A stretch of 64,000 bases of DNA. Source: Vicia villosa. Lineage: Eukaryota; Streptophyta; Magnoliopsida; Fabales; Fabaceae. Below, one piece after another: positions 23,494 through 36,553 of this stretch. The stretch's first letter is position 1. Each line of letters begins with the position of its first letter. The stretch covers positions 107,307,692 through 107,371,691 of the forward strand of contig NC_081184.1 of assembly GCF_029867415.1 (NCBI RefSeq). Direction: 5' to 3'. The notes below the pieces were generated by a model. It was not told the origin of the DNA and did not search any database. It saw only the letters and a program-made list of their open reading frames with translations. The position numbers were made by a program, and so were the translations under genes.

Positions 23494-25577
23494 CTACTGG
23501 GTATGCCTAATCCTCTCTCCCTGGGACCTCCTCTGCCGCCTGTATGCCGCCGCACGGCCCGCATCAATGACGATCATCTCCATCACGACGACTGCCTCTG
23601 GACCGCCCTGATGAACGACACCTCGATCCAACGCGTCCCGCCCAAGTATCTCTATCCGCTGGCAGATCGGCAGGAGATCAATGGCGTGGTCATCCTCGGC
23701 CTGCTGGTTCTCCAGGATCTCCTCGTGTGCTGGCCTAGGAGCGCCGGGAGCGTCAGGTGTCAGCAGAGGATGTGACACCCGGTAGAACCATGTGACGTAC
23801 CCCTACACACTGTGCCAGTCCTGGGTGACCCGAATGTGACGATACTCCTCCGGTACCACATGATGCTCCCAATCCTCAAATAAGGCAGTGAGCTGCACTC
23901 TGGTCACTTTGTCGGGAGCAGCCTCAAAAGGTGACCTGGGTATCATCTGCACAAATCCGAACTGCCGCATGCACCGCTCAGGGAGATACCGGACCATGAT
24001 GCTGGTCCCACATGCCAACCAGCCAGAATATAAAGATATGTCGTCAAAGGGGACAACTTGAGTGTAGTCGCTGAATGGCCTCCAGGTGACGTCATCGTGC
24101 ATCGTGCGGTCCAGGTACCCACGGTATGGTCCCACCGCATTGTTCCCCCTCTGGAGAACGTATCTGGCGGCCCTGGGCATGGCGTCAACGTACTCAGGAT
24201 CAATGTGAAAGTCGTGGATCTGGGAGAAGTAAGAGATGATCCAGCTCTGAAACACAAACACGATAATGTAACATACCGTAAGTAAATACGAAACATAAAT
24301 AAATACGAAACATAAGTAAATACGAAACACAAATACGAAACATAAATAAATACGAAACAATTAAAATGAAATGTACCGTGAGTAGTGTGCAAGATCTGGT
24401 CAACTGCCTCGTCCTCCAGTTGGAGGCCTCATTCAGCTTCTGGTATAGGTATGCCAGAGTAGCTTCCCCCCAGTTCCACTGGTGAACGGTGGTCAAGTCC
24501 ATGAAGTAGCGGAGGTAGGTCACGTCGACGTACCTCGCACTCTTGTCCACAAAGATCGCAGCGCCTACCACATGCATGTACTAGCACCGGAGAGCGCAGC
24601 CACGGTGATAATGTGTAAATAGGTCGTCACCCGCATCCTCGGCATCGGCCTCCACGTCCAGGTGGTGCTCGAAATAACGGCTCAGTGTGGTGAACCGAAT
24701 ATGAGGCCCAGATGTCGTGATGCACTCGTAGTCAGCAGCTTCGGGCTCCATACCCAAATAGAGCGCCATCCACTCACTGGCTTTGATCCTCTGGATCCGG
24801 GAGTGGGTCAACAGCGCCCCCCTGATCGGCAGGTGGAGAAGACACTGCACATCATGCAAGGTGATCGTCATCTCCCCAACCGGCAAGTGGAAAGAAGACG
24901 TCTCCTTGTGCCACCGCTCCACAAAGGCCCCCTGCATGCCGTGGCTGATGGTGGAATACCCCGTCATGCAGAGTCCACTAAGCCCTAAACCTTTCACAGC
25001 GTCGTTAAACCACTCGGCAGTCGGTTTAAACAGACTGAAAACCTTCCGGGCGTGGTTCACCATTTTCAACGGCTCTCTCTCCCGTTACAAAAAAACAAAT
25101 AAAAAAATATGTTAAATAGACCGTTAAGAAAATATTGAATAAACGTCTAAATTATAAACGGTTAAATAATGTAGTCAGGAAAATTATAAAAAATACCTCT
25201 CCCTCCCAGATACGCCGAGCGACGTGCTCGCGGTAGGATATCAGCACGGAAGTGTCACTAGGCCCTCCCGGGTAGCCCTCCTCCTGCTCATCCTCCTCCC
25301 CGAGTGGAGGGTCAACATCCGGTACCTCCTCCGCCTCGTGGTATGACACTGCCACCTCTGGTACCTCCTCCTCCTCCTCTCGCTGGCGGGAAGAAGATAC
25401 CCGAGCCAGACGACTCCTCGATCCAGATGCAGAGGTACCCTCGTCCATCTCCACGGGAACTCGCACACGTCGTCCCCGTCCCCGTGTCGACACCAGCTGC
25501 GCCACCGCCCGCTCGCGTCTAGCCGACGCAGTCTGGGTTTCTCTACCCTGTGTGATGCGTGCTTGGTTGTCTGACAT
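23494..25577 (-). pseudogene. Plant mobile domain protein (MAIN/PP7-long-form-like), two in-frame TAG codons
   Basis: Three exons fit well: 25577-25197, 25078-24377 and 24246-23494. They join in phase through GAG/GT...AG/AGA and ACG/GT...CAG/AGC splice sites. Exon 1 encodes a charged, low-complexity N-terminus with an acidic E-rich part. Exons 2-3 encode the PMD fold (PF10536): ARKVFSLFKPTAEWFND, HLPVGEMTITLHDVQCLLHL, FVDKSARYVDVTYLRYFMDL, NWGEATLAYLYQKLNEA and RYLPERCMRQFGFVQ. The plant MAIN/MAIL1 relatives act in the nucleus in gene expression control and TE silencing. Both disruptions are TAG: 24583-24581 (before MHVVGAAIF) and 23805-23803 (after TQDWHSV). The frame continues unchanged after each. 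It is most likely a pseudogene, unless translated with readthrough. Confidence 0.85.
24283..24360 (-). repeat. Short tandem repeat in intron 2 of the PMD gene
   Basis: Five or so copies of AAATACGAAACATAAAT-type units, ~16 bp each, fill most of the intron. The minus-strand short frames over it (MFRIYLCFVF...) are artefacts of this repeat. Confidence 0.75.
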
Positions 25578-26269
25578 GTTCCTGAAAACAATTGAAATCG
25601 ATTATTATGCGAGACAACATAAAGAACTAAAAAAAATTGCACTTCTGATACAATTCGGAAGTTCATTTCCGAAACTGGGAATGGAGGTGTTTTCAAAAAT
25701 GAACTTCCGAAACACCCCTGCGAGGAAGTTTTCTGTAACTTCCATGGCAGACCTCAAAATCCAACTTCAAAATAACTTGTAATGATTCTAACAACCTAAA
25801 TACTACTAACAACTTACCCCTATATCATTTATGCAATTGAAAACAACCCTAACATGCATTTGAAATATGGATCTAACAATTATAAAACTTACAAATTGAA
25901 GTGATTCGAGAGCTTTTGAATGTAGTATAGCAAGGTGATTGGAGCCTTTGATGCAGCCTTGGAAGTGGGTTTGCAGAAAATCTCAGAGGGGTTGAGTTTG
26001 ATATTGGTTTAGGGCAAATGATTTGGGGGGAGGGGGCTGTTTTGCTAAATCTACAAAACGCGCAGTATTTCGGAAATGCACTTCCGAAATGGTGTTTTCG
26101 GAAATGCATTTCCGAAATAAGACAAATTTTGAAAAAAAAAGCGCTTTCGGAGATGCATCTCCGAAAACACCTTTTTCTTGCATTTCGGAAATGCATTTCC
26201 GAAGTCAGGGGTATATGTGGTTTTTCACCAGAGGTGACCTAGAAGGTTGGTAGGTCTATAAAGAAATTT

Positions 26270-28285
26270 CCAAAATAAAAGGCTATTAACTAGATACAAT
26301 AATATACATCAATACTCAATCGATACGTGTTGATCATAATAATTAGAATCATATCATAATTCTCAAACTCGCCGAAGGTGATTGAGTCATTCCAATTTGT
26401 CATTTAAAAAGTTGAATCTTGACCAGCTAAGTGATTTGGTTAAAAATCGACAATATGATGTGTAGTTCGTAACAGAGCCGGCCCATATTTTAAATTGAGA
26501 TCTTTTATATTCTAATAAAAAAATTAAATTATTATAATATTTATCTAAAATTTATTTTTCAAACTTTTTGAGAAGCAAAATTATTTATTAAACTATTATA
26601 ATTAATTTTCAGTTAATATTTCTTTTTCAATTGATAATAAAACTAATTCATTTAATCTTTATTGAGACATTTTGGTTTTACATAAGATTTTATTAAAATT
26701 TTAATTTCGAAAAACTTCAGCGAAGCAATAGTTATAGGAATCATTAATATTATTCTATCAACAACTAATGCATTCGGAAAAAAGTTCAATATATATTAAA
26801 TATATCAATATATCGATTATCGTATATATAAGTGATAAGCTTGAAAATTGAAAACTTATGATTTTTTACTCCACTAATACAGTATGCACGTTGCCAAGTG
26901 TCGCACCACCACAAGATAAGGTTGGATTTTTATGTTTTCTCTCTTAATAATTCATTCACACAATCCAACACAATAATAAACCGAGGTTTTTCTATTTCTT
27001 CTCAGTCTTAACATTATCTTTCATTGTAAATCATCCTCCTTATTGTAGATTTGTTTTCATTATGAAAAATTCTGATTCTTTGGTTTTGTTTTAAAAAGCA
27101 AATTGAACCTTGAATGAAAATTATTTGTTGCATCCTAAAAAGCAAATATTATATAAACGTTTGCCTTAACGGTATTAACGAAATAGTAAGGAAATCGAAC
27201 TATCTAAAATCCAATTGAGTTAGATCTTAATTTCTATAATGAAAAGACATGTGACTGGGATGGGATGAATGATGTTTTGCAGTGCTGAAAATCTATTAGC
27301 TAGGTATATAGATTTACTCTATGAAAGTTTAAGTGTAATGCATAGCTGGAACCTTTCGCAGTAAAAAAGGTAACAGTGTATTCAAAGCTAAGAAAGAAGT
27401 AGGTGATGGAGGAAGAAAATATTATTAAAGTAAAAAAAAGGACATGCAAACAGTCCATGTAGCAAAAGTCATTTCCAAATGCGTACAAACTTGTGATATT
27501 TGTATCTAAAGGTGCTATTTCAACTCCAGAGCAAATAAAATATAGCAGTAGTAATTCGATTTTTTCGTATTATATTGATAATTTTTAAGGTTTTTGAAGG
27601 TACATATAGTAATGTTGAATCATACACAGGTAACAGTTTTTAAATGCAACTGTGTTGCTGAGGCATAGTCTGCGGTGCCAAAATATATATTTCAAAGCAT
27701 AATTTTTAAACCTCGTATTAATTTATTTTGAAATCATAAAATCAGTTTATGAATAGTATATGGATTAATTCAGAAATTATACAATTTGTTGTGTTATATC
27801 AGTTATGATAAGTAGGCTGGAGTTCACGTTCTAGCCTGAAAACTTGCAAAAAAGTTTAATATGACTCAACATTACATGACTAAATTTACAGAACCAAAGC
27901 CCTATATTGACATAATAAACAGATCCTGTGGGCATACATCAGAACATTTAGAAGAAATCAGGATTCACTCATTCATGCTCATTGAATTAGATTTAAAATA
28001 AGAAACTTGAAATGCAACCAGACCACATCCTAAAATAAAAATTGCAGTACTCATAAACACCCACAATTAGACCTCACAAATCAAACAATAGCCATCAGCA
28101 CAGACATCAACTCCTCCAATTGAGACATGCTAATTATCAACTGATGTTAATAGTATTTAGCATTCATGATATCTAATGCTAACAAATGCTAAATAATAGG
28201 TGCAAATAAGAAAATGGACAATAATAACACTTGGAAATCATATTATAAATTAATGATCATTAAAGATTAGTTCAGCCTCCTAGAA
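26270..28285. other. AT-rich intergenic sequence
   Basis: No gene, terminal repeat or RNA was recognised. Short open frames, such as the minus-strand one at 27300-27488, have no family signature. Confidence 0.45.
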
Positions 28286-28289
28286 GCAA

Positions 28290-29125
28290 TACCTCTTCAT
28301 AATCAATCAGCTTCCAACAGCCATCATGCAATTCCACAAAAATCCTGCCACAACCTAGATCGCTTAGAGAAGCAAAAGCAATGAACTTCTAGTATCGACT
28401 TCGTCTTCGATTCAAACCAAGAGGTATCTATGCATGAAAGTTTGTTCCCCTAATTGACCAATAGATTATCTAGCCAGTGGAACAATCTTGCTTCTGTATA
28501 TTCGCTTCTAATGAATTCAGAATAAGCTTTTCATTTTCCTGCATTGAATTTATCTGTTCATGCTGGTCATAGGAGGTGAGTAAAACCTTTGCATTTTCAA
28601 CTTTAATAGTATGCATTGGGCACTCTTTACCCCCTGCTGATGGAAATGTAACAGCTGGTTCACTCTTGTTTCCCAAATTGGAGAAAGTTTCATTTTAAAA
28701 AAATAATCCTCTTTAATATAGCGTTTATCAACTTATGCCTCAGTCCACATCTGCTTCTTTAAAGCATTTGCGGCTTCTAGACGTTCCTGCAACATTGCTC
28801 ATAAACAACACATACAGAGACAAACAAAATCATTTCTAAGGACAAACACAAGTCAATAATGAGAAATTAAGGCATGAAATTAAAAAGAAAATACCTCATA
28901 AGCCCTTGTACCCATGGTTCACCAAGGGTGCTTTCATCAACATCTATGCCTTTTAGAATAGGATCAGCAACCCCATTAATTCCACTTGATCTACAAACAT
29001 CTTTCTTTCGTTGAAGCCTCAGTCAGCATTTGATCCTAACCCCTCGCGCACTTTCTCATGGTAACTCTCAGGAGTTTGAAAAACATCACCATTGTTCTTC
29101 CCACTTCTCACAATAGTACTGATAG
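28290..29125 (-). pseudogene. RLT-type homeobox-DDT protein, internal exon fragment
   Basis: On the minus strand, in the gene's normal order, I read DVFQTPESYHEKVREGL; then VDESTLGEPWVQGLM ending at a GT donor at 28894; then an AG acceptor and ERLEAANALKKQMWTEA (from 28786); then GNKSEPAVTFPSAGGKECP (28670-28610); then PLGLNRRRSRY, stop, KFIAFAS; then RIFVELHDGCWKLID (about 28345-28300). These match the WHIM/D-TOX-containing middle of plant RLT1/RLT2 proteins, partners of ISWI chromatin remodellers. There are several in-frame stops and frameshifts, one stop replacing the tryptophan of RYW. Homeobox, DDT and C-terminal parts are absent, so this is a dead fragment. Confidence 0.82.
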
Positions 29126-29129
29126 TTTC

Positions 29130-30440
29130 AATCTTTCATAATCATTTATTCTAGTATGTTCCATACAAGATGAACATTAAGATCAAACATTTAAGAAATA
29201 AATATTGGCATAGTAATGCTAATTCTACACATGTAAAAGACATGCATATTCTCTCACACAAGGTGAATATTATGATAATTATCAACTATTTAAGAAATAA
29301 AAATTGTTAGTTCTTTGAATAATCAGCTTAATTAGAACTTATTGTTCAATCAATACTTATTGGACCTAAAAGATGAAATTGACGTCTTCTTGAACGCAAA
29401 TGGGCAAAACTTAGCTACACCATATTCTCAACAGTGACGCCGTAAAGCGATAGAATTGTCCTTCGAGATCATACCTGTCCAAATGCATATTCAAGACAGA
29501 GAGATGCTTTACATATACTAAATTTTATAGTACTATATACTATATAGTAGACTTTATAGTACTATAACTATATAGTCAATGGGAGTAAGTGTTATGCAAG
29601 AGAGGATTTATTGCAAATATGAGCCATTTTCTCAAAGTTACTGACTTTTCTTATACAAAACTCAACCTGTGAATAGAATACCTGAAAGTATAAGTATATA
29701 TGTTCAATTAATAGCACACAAAAATGAAAAAATAAAAGAAATTGACATGATAATTAAAGTATATCTTGATCAAATGAATATTAATTAAAAAATTGCTTTC
29801 ACATTGTGATATCATCAACAGAGGTCCACATAAACATCTCATTTGTTATGTCATCAAACTTCAGCCTCAAATTAGATAGGCTGAGAAAATGTTAAGACAT
29901 TTTATAAATAGAGAGACTGAGATAGTGGATTTAAATCACAAAAATAAAATCGTGAATTTAGAAATAGGAGAAAAGGTCATTGTTATCTTGTATAATCAAC
30001 AAATGTTGTTGTCCATTGCGGTCTTTAATGATCCACAGATAAAGTACACAAACACATCTTTAAATCACTTATGAGAGTAAGTGGTCTTTATATGTTGGTA
30101 AAGTCAACTGCAATGTTAAAAATGACACGAACCAATAAAGATTAATATGCAGAATAAAGTTTTGAAGTTGTAACATTTTAGAGATTTAACATGTGATATT
30201 TAACTTCAAGAATCAAGAGCAAATAGCATACCAATGTAGCATATAGGAAACACAAAAGAAAAAACAAAAAAGAAAGATACTAACATTTGCTGGAAACAAC
30301 AATTTTTATGTACCATATAGGAAACTCTTAAGAAAAAACCAAGAAATGATGAGCAAGATCATAGATGTAAATTGAAAAAATAACATGTTTGAAGTCATAG
30401 CATTTTAAAGACTCAACTTGTGATATCTAATAATAATATA
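29130..30440. other. AT-rich intergenic sequence
   Basis: No recognisable coding homology. At 29520-29580 a small cluster of TATAGTACTATA-type palindromic words appears. The open frame at 29889-30074 has no family signature. Confidence 0.4.
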
Positions 30441-33400
30441 AGAAAGTTATATACCACCAAAATTACTTCATTAGACTAATTAACCCTTTTAAAATCCCTT
30501 ACTTTATGCCTTTAATCGTCATTTCCGCTAATTAATCATTACACAATATTAAAATAAATAATTCCATTGAAATCATAACTTTGCAACCATTCGCATACCA
30601 AATTAATTGCCTTTTTCCTTTAAACAATGCATCGATGCATTTTCATTGGGTCATGCAGACATTGAGCCAAGTGAAGTTTGCATAATTTTAAATTTGAAAA
30701 CCCTTTCTCATTCCCCTCATTCAATTTCGTTTGCCTATTCAATCCTTATAATAACTGCATAATGCATCTCTCATCTACAAATTCAATCTCTCCTTCAACT
30801 CTAAACCTATTCTTCTCACTCGTGTAATCAGTAATATTCAAAGTTTGAAACAAACCCGCAACCTTATGATATTGAAATGCTTGAATCAATGTGTGGTACC
30901 GTTTGAGCTCATCTTCCACTTTTCCGTCTTTAATCATTACTTTTGTTTTACAATATTTTTCATGTGAATGTTATCTATTGTATTTTTTTAATCATTGTTC
31001 TTTGTTTGCAGCATGAGTGATTTCGTGTTTGATATCGTTTTCATATTCATCTTTCAATCCTCCATTTTGATATACTTATATTTTTCAAAATCAATTACAC
31101 GTTCCTTCACCATGTTGTATCTGTTTTTTTTATTATTCTTTGTTGTTTGATATCGTTTTGTTTTTCTGTTTTCTGATTAAACGTTGTTTTTGTTATACTG
31201 CAGCCAAGAAGAATTGAATGGTCGCACTCTGTTGTGTATCGTGTCGTCAAACATACAAGTCATATCAAAGGTATTCAGTCTTGCCGTCAAGCAAACAAAC
31301 TGTGTCGTCCAGCAAACAAACCCTATCCAAGGTATTCAACTTATATTATAATGATTATGTTGAAATACATCACAGATGCACAATATCATTGGTTTCCATT
31401 GATATATAGCTTTATGCACATATATTGTAAATTATATCCACAAGTTAATTTATATTATTAAAACTTTATTATAATATAGTATGATTGAATTGTTAAAAAA
31501 AAATTCATTAACTTTGCAAGGTGAAAAATGTTGAATCTCAAAAGTCGTGTGCCTGTGTTCCTCCTCAACCATTGTGATCTAAATATCATGATCTGTTTAG
31601 TTTTTTTAGCGTAGATAAATTGAGTTTTTCTCATATACTGATAAGAGTTGCATTGCATTTTGGTCTACTGTGTTATAACAAATCAATAAAGTACGTCACA
31701 GGTCCATTAAATTTCTAAAAAAATTTAGAATTGTCTTTCCATTACATATTATTTGTCTGTAATTGAAATATGTAATTATTTCCTTAAATAAGTGTGTAAC
31801 AAAAAAAATATATTAAATGTTATTGATATCAGTCTTTCTATTATACTTTAAGTTTTATTAATAAAAAAAAGTCGTAGTTTTTACCATTTGCATAGGATTT
31901 ATAACTCTAATCCATTTCCATATTCTTAATTTTTACAGAAAATCAAAGGTAGTAAGTCTAAGACACGCAATACATTTATTGGTTTTCTACTTTTGAAATC
32001 AGTGTGTCATTTATTACACATGTTAATCAAAATTACTCGTCTAACAATTATATAATGGTTGGGTCGAATTTAGAATTTTTATTTTATTTTTAAATTTCGT
32101 AAAAATACCATATATTTATCTTATACGTCTAATTGCTCCTTACTACATTAATAATTGGTTTATATAAATAATATTTGTTTCATTTTGACACAAAAACATA
32201 AAACGTATTATGTTTTAAATAGAGATTATTATAATCAAAATTATTTAAATAAGGATTATTAATACCTTTATATATGTAATAAATAAATATAATAAAATAA
32301 TAAGTATTATTAAAGTATTAAAAATAATTAAATTAAATATTTACTTTAGTTTTTTTTTTGAGTTTTCAATGTATACAAATTTTTTGTATGAAATTAAAAA
32401 TTAAATGCATATAAACAATTTACAATTAATGATTTAAATTATTTATTTAGAAACTACTACAATTATCATTTAAGACTATTTATTCGACTTCTTAATATGA
32501 TAGTCAATTTTAATTAATTCAAATTAAAATAGTTAATTCTTGATTTTATTTTATTATTGGTTATAACTTCAATACTAAATATTAATCATTTCCAATACAA
32601 TTAGTAGAAAATTCAAACAATTTAAAATTAAATTATTGTACTCAAAATTAGAAAAAAAAACTTTTTTCCGGGTATATAATAATCAGTTATTACTATTAAT
32701 CCATATTATTTAATAATAATAATAATATATCAGTATTATTATTATTAATTATATTTAATTTTTAAAATTTTTAAAAATTGAAAATTGAATATGTATGATA
32801 TATTTTATTTTAAATCCTAAACCCTAAATATTTTAGTTAAATCATCATTTATTAAATTTAATTTATAGTTCTTACGCAACGGCGATGATTATTACTTTTG
32901 AAATTTTTTTATTTAAAAAATAAAAAATTAAATTAAATTCATTCTTACATTTATTATGAATAATTTTAAAACATATCATTTATTTAATATTGATATAATA
33001 TCTTCATTTAATTTTCAATATTATATGAGATTTTATTCCAGTTATAACAATCAAATATTATAAGAGAATAAAATACTTAATTTAACACGTGTAAAATCCT
33101 ACGGTACTAATTATTAAAATCGTGTCTTACTGATGTACTATCATCTTTTTAGTTTCCAAAACTTGATTTTTTTTTCTTTTCTTTTGATAAACCAAAACTT
33201 GAATTTCTAATTATTAAAACCATGTCTTCCTAATATACTATCGTCTTTTTATTTTCCAAAACTTGAATTTCTTTTTTTCTTTTGATAAACCAAAACTTGA
33301 ATTTCTGTTAAAAATATACGCATTAATATTTTTAACTGACAAAATAAAGATTTAATTGACAAATTATAACATTAAACTATAAAAAATATTTAAATAGTAA

Positions 33401-34429
33401 CGAAAAATTTCTTCTAAAACACACTTAAAAATGAACGGAGGGAAGACGGCACTTAAAAAGGAACGGAGGGAATAACATTTATACTAAAAGTTGAGATATA
33501 TCATTGTTTCAACAAAAAAACATGAGACAATTATGATATATGGAAAACACAATTTTCTTATGAAATATTCAAATTTATCATTATTTTTATTTAATTTATT
33601 TTATTATGTATTAAATATTTATAAGAAAGATGGATAAATTCATACTATATTTTTGCATATGTAAATTTATAATATATGAATTTTATATTCATATGATATT
33701 TTTTACCATTTACCTATCCCATTCCATTTTCAAAAACTTTTTCTTTTAAGTTTTTCAACAATTGTTATTTGTCCAAGATTTGTCAAAGATTCGTTATAAA
33801 ACTTAACTGTTTCTAAATTTATTTTCTATTAGATGATAAAATCATATAATATCAATAGAATCCATATATTTACAATACAAAAGAATTTTAAAATTATAGG
33901 CATACTCGACGGGCCGAACCTATTTTTCTGACGGGCCGACAAAATATTTACTTAAATTGAACCGATATTAAAGATCATATGTTTAATTACTTCTGAATTA
34001 CTATAGCATATAACTTCTAAATTATTACACAAATTTAACAATCATAATATTATTCAATTCATTAAATCTAATCAAATTACTAAACCAATATGTTTTTTTT
34101 TCTATAATATGTTTTATTTAATAATATTTGTTAATAGAAATTGTAAAGTTAAAATTATAAACAATTATAAAAATTATAGGCATGCCCGACAGGCCAAACA
34201 TATTTTTCCACCATATATTTGGTTTAATAGCAATTACTAAATCTATGTATATCCGGATAACTACTACAACTTGATAAATTAAATTAATATTTGTATGACA
34301 ATCAAGATTGAAATTTTTTTCCTGTAAATTCGTATAAATTAATATACATTTTTTAACCACAACTATATAATATTTATATCAATTTTACGCGACCCGTGCG
34401 AACGCTTTCGCACGGGTCCTTTACTAGTT
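30440..34429 (+). mobile_element. Probable Helitron body, 5' border uncertain
   Basis: The 3' end is clear (separate entry). The body to its left is very AT-rich, has no Rep/helicase coding sequence and shows no inverted termini, as expected of a non-autonomous Helitron. I place the left limit near 30440, where TTAACCCTTTTAAAATCCC-like sequence typical of plant Helitron 5' regions begins, but this is a guess; the element could start further left and include the RLT fragment. At 33109-33310 there is a ~99-bp tandem duplication (CCAAAACTTGAATTTCT). At 33890 and 34177 two similar CATGCCCGACAGGCC / CATACTCGACGGGCC units occur. Confidence 0.45.
33109..33310 (+). repeat. Tandem ~99-bp duplication
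   Basis: Two copies begin TAATTATTAAAA(T/C)C and end CCAAAACTTGAATTTCT, starting at about 33109 and 33208. They differ at several bases, so the duplication is not recent. Confidence 0.7.
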
Positions 34430-34430
34430 T
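34390..34430 (+). mobile_element. Helitron 3' terminus with 12-bp hairpin and CTAG
   Basis: GACCCGTGCGAA, loop CGCT, TTCGCACGGGTC forms a perfect 12-bp stem, followed by CTTTA and terminal CTAG next to T. Helitrons end in CTRR a few bases after a GC-rich hairpin and insert between A and T, so the fit is excellent. Confidence 0.9.
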
Positions 34431-36540
34431 AAGTTATAACCAAGAACAAACAGAATTTAGAAGATATATTGTTGTAACAAAGAATTATTAAAGAACCAAG
34501 AGAGAAAAATATTGTGAAGCATAAAAAAAACCAGAACACAATAAACCAACATCGAACATTATAAATGAAAAAACTGAAACACTAAAAACCAGAACAATCA
34601 GATCCAGTATTTAACAACATAGACGCAAAGGACGAAGAGTGAATCATGGTTGTCTTATGTTCTCTTTGAAAGCAGTTCCACACCCACATAACAAACCCAA
34701 TACCAACTTGGACACACCAAAAACACAGTCATAAATCAACCATGAAAAGTAACATCCCTTATGAATCAATAATCAAAAAATCAAAATCTTCAAACTCTAA
34801 GTCTTCTCGGGAAATGGCTTGCCCCAACACAGATGTTTGTAAAAGCTGAAACTCAAGCTACAATCAAAAACAAAAAGAAACATATCATCAACTGATAAAA
34901 TCACATTATTTAATGAGTCAATAAATTAACTTATTACATAACAATCATAACTTTAACATCATTCAACAAAATCAGAGCGAAGGGAGAAACGGAGTTTAGT
35001 GTTTGTGAAGAACGCTATAAAAATCATAACTTTAACATCATTCAACAAAAGAGTAGAAAGAGAACTATAAACATCAAGAAGAAGAAGAAGAAGAAGAAGA
35101 AGAAGAGAGGAGGGTTAAACGGGTATACCTTAGCTGTGGAATGCGCAGAGATGTGATGAAAGGTTCGGCGAATGGAAATGCTGCGTAAGGATGGATGCAG
35201 AATGAATGTAAATGAGAGAGTGAGAGGGAAATATTTAAATTGGTGAACCTGTTGTCTACTGTGTAAAAGGCTTTATCAAACTTTAATATTACATAATGGA
35301 TCAATTGTTGCTAGCAAATAAGTAATAGAAAAATTGAGAAAAGGGTGCCACTTGGAATAATGGGTACATTTGATTGGTCTAATAGAAGTTTGATTTAGCA
35401 AATTACCAATATGGGCATATGTTAGTGCAAATTAAAAAAAGCAAAAGGGCAATTAAGGGAGTTAATAGGTATATTATAATCTTAGTTAGGTAGTTGATTT
35501 CTTCTAACAATGAGAAAGTGAAAACTCTTTGGAGTACACATAGTAATGTTTAAATAGATGCATCCTTTTCCGAAATAGTAATGTATCCATTTGATCTTAC
35601 ACAAATGGTAAAGTGGAATTATAAATATTTCAGTATATATATTCTTTCATTACAGTATATATTCTTCCAAGCCAACTAAATTGTATTTACACAAATTGGA
35701 ATTACAAAAATATGCAAAATAAAGTGTAAACATGGAAGATTGTTGGAATGTATCATTAGTTGGAATGATAGATAGCAGAAAGAGTAAACATGGAACATTG
35801 CTGGAATGTATCTTTAGATTGTAAACATGTATCATTAGCTTTTATATAGTTGTCATGCTGAACCATTAAATATGGAATTTGTTGTGTTTGTAAAAGAGGA
35901 GATGTCTGTAGAAAGAGTAAATATGTGGTGTTCATAACATGTTTGAATAGTAGGATTTTTCAATGTCAGACTCATTCATCGTTAGGTTTGATTCCTTAAT
36001 AGATCAGAGTGAATAACACAAGTCTCATTCAAACATTAGAATTGTTTCATTATTTTGTTAAGACATTGAAATAAAAGTAAATATGCAATATGTTGACATA
36101 AATAAACACTATTGCAAATGGAAATTAGCTCAATTCATAGATTGTTAAGACATTCAAATTTAAATTGAAGTGGGAATTTATAAAATATTGAAGTTTATTA
36201 CCTCTTGTATCTCCTCTCTTGATACTCGCATACAAGACTTTACGTTCAAACATAACTTGAAAAACTCGTCTAAAACTTTTTTCGTCTGCATTTCGCAAAA
36301 CAAGCTTATCTCGTCTTAAAATACAAAAGCATAAAAGTTATTAGCACACACCGCAGAAAAGATGTTTTAACAAAAGTAAAAAATTCCACACTTGAAATGG
36401 GATCGATCATTGAGACGTTGACACTCCCTCCAATAACATTAGCAGCATCACATCACATGAACATTGGACTAATTTGATGGAAAACATCATTGCTCTAAAA
36501 GAAGCAACAGATCACCAAAAAAAATATTAATCATTATCTA
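34431..36540. other. Intergenic sequence with a GAA microsatellite
   Basis: (AAG)n runs from 35078 to about 35105. Near it the minus strand reads like a possible 5' leader, but no coding region could be tied to it. Two similar units at ~35680-35770 and 35770-35850 share AACATGGAA and GGAATGTATC. No gene was recognised. Confidence 0.4.
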
Positions 36541-36553
36541 TTTCTCTATAGAA

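Larger units (their letters stand above)
23054..26268 (-). mobile_element. MULE-like element carrying a plant mobile domain gene
   Basis: The two ends are diverged inverted repeats of about 85 bp. GAAATTTCTTTA...GTCACC...ACCCCTG.CTTCGGAAATG at the left reads backwards at the right. Flanking AAAATAAA-type sequence is a weak candidate duplication. Between the ends lies a PMD gene on the minus strand. Both flanks carry repeated TTCGGAAATGCATTTCCGAA-type palindromes (four at 23117-23276, two at 25654-25711, four at 26069-26203). PMD genes are known passengers of plant transposons. No transposase is present, so this copy is non-autonomous. Confidence 0.7.

Noticed and set aside
24058..25115. Plus-strand open frames over the PMD gene
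   Set aside because: Shadow frames of the GC-richer minus-strand exons; the minus strand carries the recognisable domain and splice sites.
26069..26203. Palindromes as bacterial-type terminators or operators
   Set aside because: No T-run follows them, and the context is a plant transposon.
31218..31461. Serine/lysine-rich frames after a GCAG acceptor-like site
   Set aside because: Looked like an exon at first (CTGCAG followed by open frame), but no family signature and no partner exons could be found.
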